Part shown: one piece after another, positions 15,402 through 17,031 of the stretch | Position numbering within the stretch: position 1 is the first letter of the stretch | Layout of the letters: each line of letters begins with the position of its first letter | From: Candidatus Scybalocola fimicaballi | GTDB lineage: Bacteria > Bacteroidota > Bacteroidia > Bacteroidales > Paludibacteraceae | Assembly (NCBI GenBank): GCA_002317115.1 | Contig: DCIP01000151.1 | Coordinates: 1,113 to 18,143, forward strand | DNA: 17,031 bases | Reading direction: 5' to 3' | Position numbers and translations under genes: made by a program | Notes under the pieces: generated by a model | Seen by the model: only the letters and a program-made list of their open reading frames with translations | Database searches by the model: none | What the model was told of the DNA's origin: nothing

Positions 15402-16274
15402 ATGAAGAGAATGTTATCAGTTGCCTGCATGCTTATTATGGCAGTGGCAACATACGCAGGAAATCTTTTCGTTTACGCTGTAACGGGAAGTGTGGAGAAG
15501 AAGGCTGGAAACACTTGGCAGGCGCTTACAAAGCGTGCTGAGCTTCAGGAGTCTGACGTAGTCCGTGTGAAAGATGGTGCAAGCCTATCAATTATCGATA
15601 AGTCTGCTCAGAAAATATATGCCACAGGTGCTGTGGATGGTAAGACTATCGGCACAATCATGAAGGAGCAGGGAAATGCGTCGTCGGCTTCAGCTGAGTT
15701 TGTAGGTCACGCAGTTAAGTCTTTGTTCAACGGTAATGGTACTGACAATATCAGCCATGCCGCAGCCGGATGTACTTACCGTGGAGATATCATCGAGAGC
15801 GATATCGCAAAGGCTATCTTGGCAAAGAAGAACAGCGAGAGTCAGTTTAATGTCAGCAATGAGAAGAGCGACTTCGGTATCTCTTTCGACCTTGTTGACA
15901 CTAAGACAGGTGAGATCGTTGTGGCTGCAAAGGCAGGTAAGGAGGTTTACTTCAGAGTTAAGAACAACAGCTCTAAGATCCTTTATGTAAATGTGATCGA
16001 CGTCGCATCAAACGGAGAGATGGCAGAGTGTTTGCCAATCGACGATGCTCAGACATTGTCTCACTTGTTGATCCCAGCAAATTGTGTGATCGACCTTGAG
16101 GATTATCCAATCGAGTTGACTTACCCACTTGGTACAGACAATCTTGTGTTGGTGGCTTCAGAGGTGCCTTACGATCTTCGTCAGGTGAACAAGTTCTTGA
16201 AGATGTCTAACATCAAGGCTGACTCTAAGCAGCAGATCGGTGTCTACTCACGCACTGTTGCGATTATGCAGTAA
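15402..16274 (+). CDS. Exported FecR-like/DUF4384-like protein
   Basis: This encodes 290 residues. A signal peptide (about 1-19, ending TYA/G) is followed by a small FecR-like beta domain at about 22-76 (VYAVTGSVEKKAGNTWQAL, then LQESDVVRVKDGASLSIID). A less ordered middle follows, then a DUF4384-like domain at about 158-262 (GKEVYFRVKNNSSKILYVNVIDVASNGEMAECLPID and LVLVASEVPYD). DUF4384 is known from proteins where it is fused behind caspase-like peptidases, which fits its position 23 bases after the caspase gene. It is probably a periplasmic binding or regulatory partner of that protease, although that role is inferred. It is the last gene before a strong terminator. Confidence 0.8.
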   Translation: MKRMLSVACMLIMAVATYAGNLFVYAVTGSVEKKAGNTWQALTKRAELQESDVVRVKDGASLSIIDKSAQKIYATGAVDGKTIGTIMKEQGNASSASAEFVGHAVKSLFNGNGTDNISHAAAGCTYRGDIIESDIAKAILAKKNSESQFNVSNEKSDFGISFDLVDTKTGEIVVAAKAGKEVYFRVKNNSSKILYVNVIDVASNGEMAECLPIDDAQTLSHLLIPANCVIDLEDYPIELTYPLGTDNLVLVASEVPYDLRQVNKFLKMSNIKADSKQQIGVYSRTVAIMQ

Positions 16275-16298
16275 GAAATAGCAAATGAAAATATTATA

Positions 16299-16329
16299 GG
16301 CGACGGGAATGTTCTCGTCGCCTTTTTTT
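16299..16329 (+). terminator. Rho-independent terminator closing the CHASE2-caspase operon
   Basis: GGCGACGGGAA (16299-16309) pairs with TTCTCGTCGCC (16312-16322), an 11-bp stem with one G-T pair and a 2-base gap in the linear sequence. Seven T residues follow (16323-16329). Confidence 0.93.
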
Positions 16330-16356
16330 GTTGCTATTGTTTTTTCGCTATATTTG
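16327..16356 (+). promoter_or_regulatory. Bacteroidota-type promoter of the FISUMP gene
   Basis: TTTG (16327-16330), an 18-base spacer and TATATTTG (16349-16356) match the consensus fully and are identical in spacing and -7 box to the efflux operon promoter at 5920-5953. The -33 element lies inside the T run of the preceding terminator. The leader is about 35 bases. Confidence 0.75.
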
Positions 16357-16397
16357 CAATATAATGCTAAAAATTATTCATTTAGAAATCAAACGAT

Positions 16398-17031
16398 ATG
16401 AAAAAACTTATACTATCAGTGTTTTCTGTAGCGTCATTGGCTGTTGTGGCTAATGCAGTTACTTATATGCGAGTAAAGACCGACGACGGACAGATCGTTC
16501 GTTATGATGTAAGCCATGTGACAGAGGTTGATTTTGAAGATGATGCTTATGGAGTGAGTGTGTCTGGCAATATTGGTGGATATGCCTACGTTGATCTTGG
16601 ATTAAAAAGTGGACATAAGTGGGCTACTTGCAACATCGGAGCGGATAAATACTATGAAGTTGGTTCGCATTTTGCTTGGGGAGAAACTGCTCCTGAAGAC
16701 ACAACTTTGGCGGATTGCTACAGCTGGGGTCAATATAAATGGGGAGACTATTACGATTTGACAAAGTATGTGACAATGTATAGTTGGGGTCCTGTCGACA
16801 ATATAGCCAAACTATTGCTAGTTGATGATGCCGCTTCCCAAAACTGTGGAGAAGAATGGAGAATGCCGACGGTAGAGCAACAGAAAGAGTTGATAGACGG
16901 ATGTGATTGGAAGTTCGTTGAAAACATCAACAACACAGGTGTTTCTGGAATGTATGGTGTGTCGAAGTGCAATCAAAACACAATCTTTTTGCCTATGACT
17001 GGTTATCGTTGGAGAAAGGGATTGGCTGTTC
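16398..17031 (+). CDS. FISUMP-domain exported protein (partial, 5' part)
   Basis: This frame is open from ATG 16398 to the window end (211 codons, no stop). A signal peptide (about 1-20, MKKLILSVFSVASLAVVANA) precedes a short beta-rich segment (TYMRVKTDDGQIVRYDVSHVTEVDF). Next comes the start of a Fibrobacter succinogenes major paralogous (FISUMP) domain, recognisable by YVDLGLKSGHKWATCNIGA, FAWGETAPED, DDAASQNCGEEWRMPT and NTIFLPMTGYRW. The family is exported and is common in gut Bacteroidales and Fibrobacter. Its fold is related to C-type lectin/FGE-like domains, with a function in surface binding suspected but not shown. The C-terminal part is outside the window. Confidence 0.85.
   Translation, partial: MKKLILSVFSVASLAVVANAVTYMRVKTDDGQIVRYDVSHVTEVDFEDDAYGVSVSGNIGGYAYVDLGLKSGHKWATCNIGADKYYEVGSHFAWGETAPEDTTLADCYSWGQYKWGDYYDLTKYVTMYSWGPVDNIAKLLLVDDAASQNCGEEWRMPTVEQQKELIDGCDWKFVENINNTGVSGMYGVSKCNQNTIFLPMTGYRWRKGLAV

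Noticed and set aside
12152..16274. Anti-phage defence system reading of the caspase operon
   Set aside because: The protease has a signal peptide and there is no nucleotidyltransferase, gasdermin, TPR-CHAT or nuclease gene alongside, so a cytosolic abortive-infection role is not supported.
1..17031. Insertion sequences, integrases, tRNA genes or attachment sites
   Set aside because: No transposase-like protein, terminal inverted repeats or cloverleaf pattern was seen on either strand.

Overview
The window looks like a chromosomal segment from a member of the Bacteroidales, probably a gut or rumen fibre degrader of the Prevotella/Bacteroides type. The evidence is two perfect copies of the Bacteroidota promoter pattern (TTTG, 18 nt, TAnnTTTG), generally weak Shine-Dalgarno sequences, moderate G+C, and typical families: a GH9 glycanase, a FISUMP-domain protein, a DUF4421-like outer-membrane protein and a split MacA/MacB/TolC efflux set. 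No RNA genes, CRISPR arrays, insertion sequences or integrases were seen.

Left part (1-10056). The last 34 codons of an unidentified plus-strand gene end at 105 and are followed by a hairpin terminator. All later genes up to 10056 lie on the minus strand and read, in transcription order: a large MscS-family mechanosensitive channel (10056-7231), an abutting outer-membrane beta-barrel candidate (7230-5977), then a tripartite efflux operon with its own promoter: TolC-like outer-membrane factor (5898-4558), MacA-like adaptor (4539-3268), MacB-type ATPase (3263-2520) and MacB-type permease (2504-1284). A lipoprotein of unknown function (1226-189) ends the run. The efflux proteins should together span both membranes. 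The channel and barrel pair suggests a role in envelope tension or osmotic stress.

Middle (10057-12050). A 236-bp divergent intergenic region carries candidate promoters in both directions. It is followed by one secreted GH9 family cellulase/glucanase gene (10293-11996) and a strong terminator.

Right part (12051-16329). A self-contained transcription unit holds three exported or membrane genes: an orphan CHASE2-domain membrane protein without an output domain, a secreted caspase-like protease (six WG-type repeats, Pro/Thr linker, Ig-like domain, C14 domain with intact His/Cys dyad), and a secreted protein with a FecR-like N-terminus and a DUF4384-like C-terminus. A terminator closes the unit at 16299-16329. 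This cassette is the most interesting system here. It looks like an envelope-located sensor plus protease module whose parts appear fused in other combinations in other bacteria.

The window ends inside a FISUMP-domain protein gene (16398 onward) with a textbook Bacteroidota promoter that overlaps the preceding terminator.
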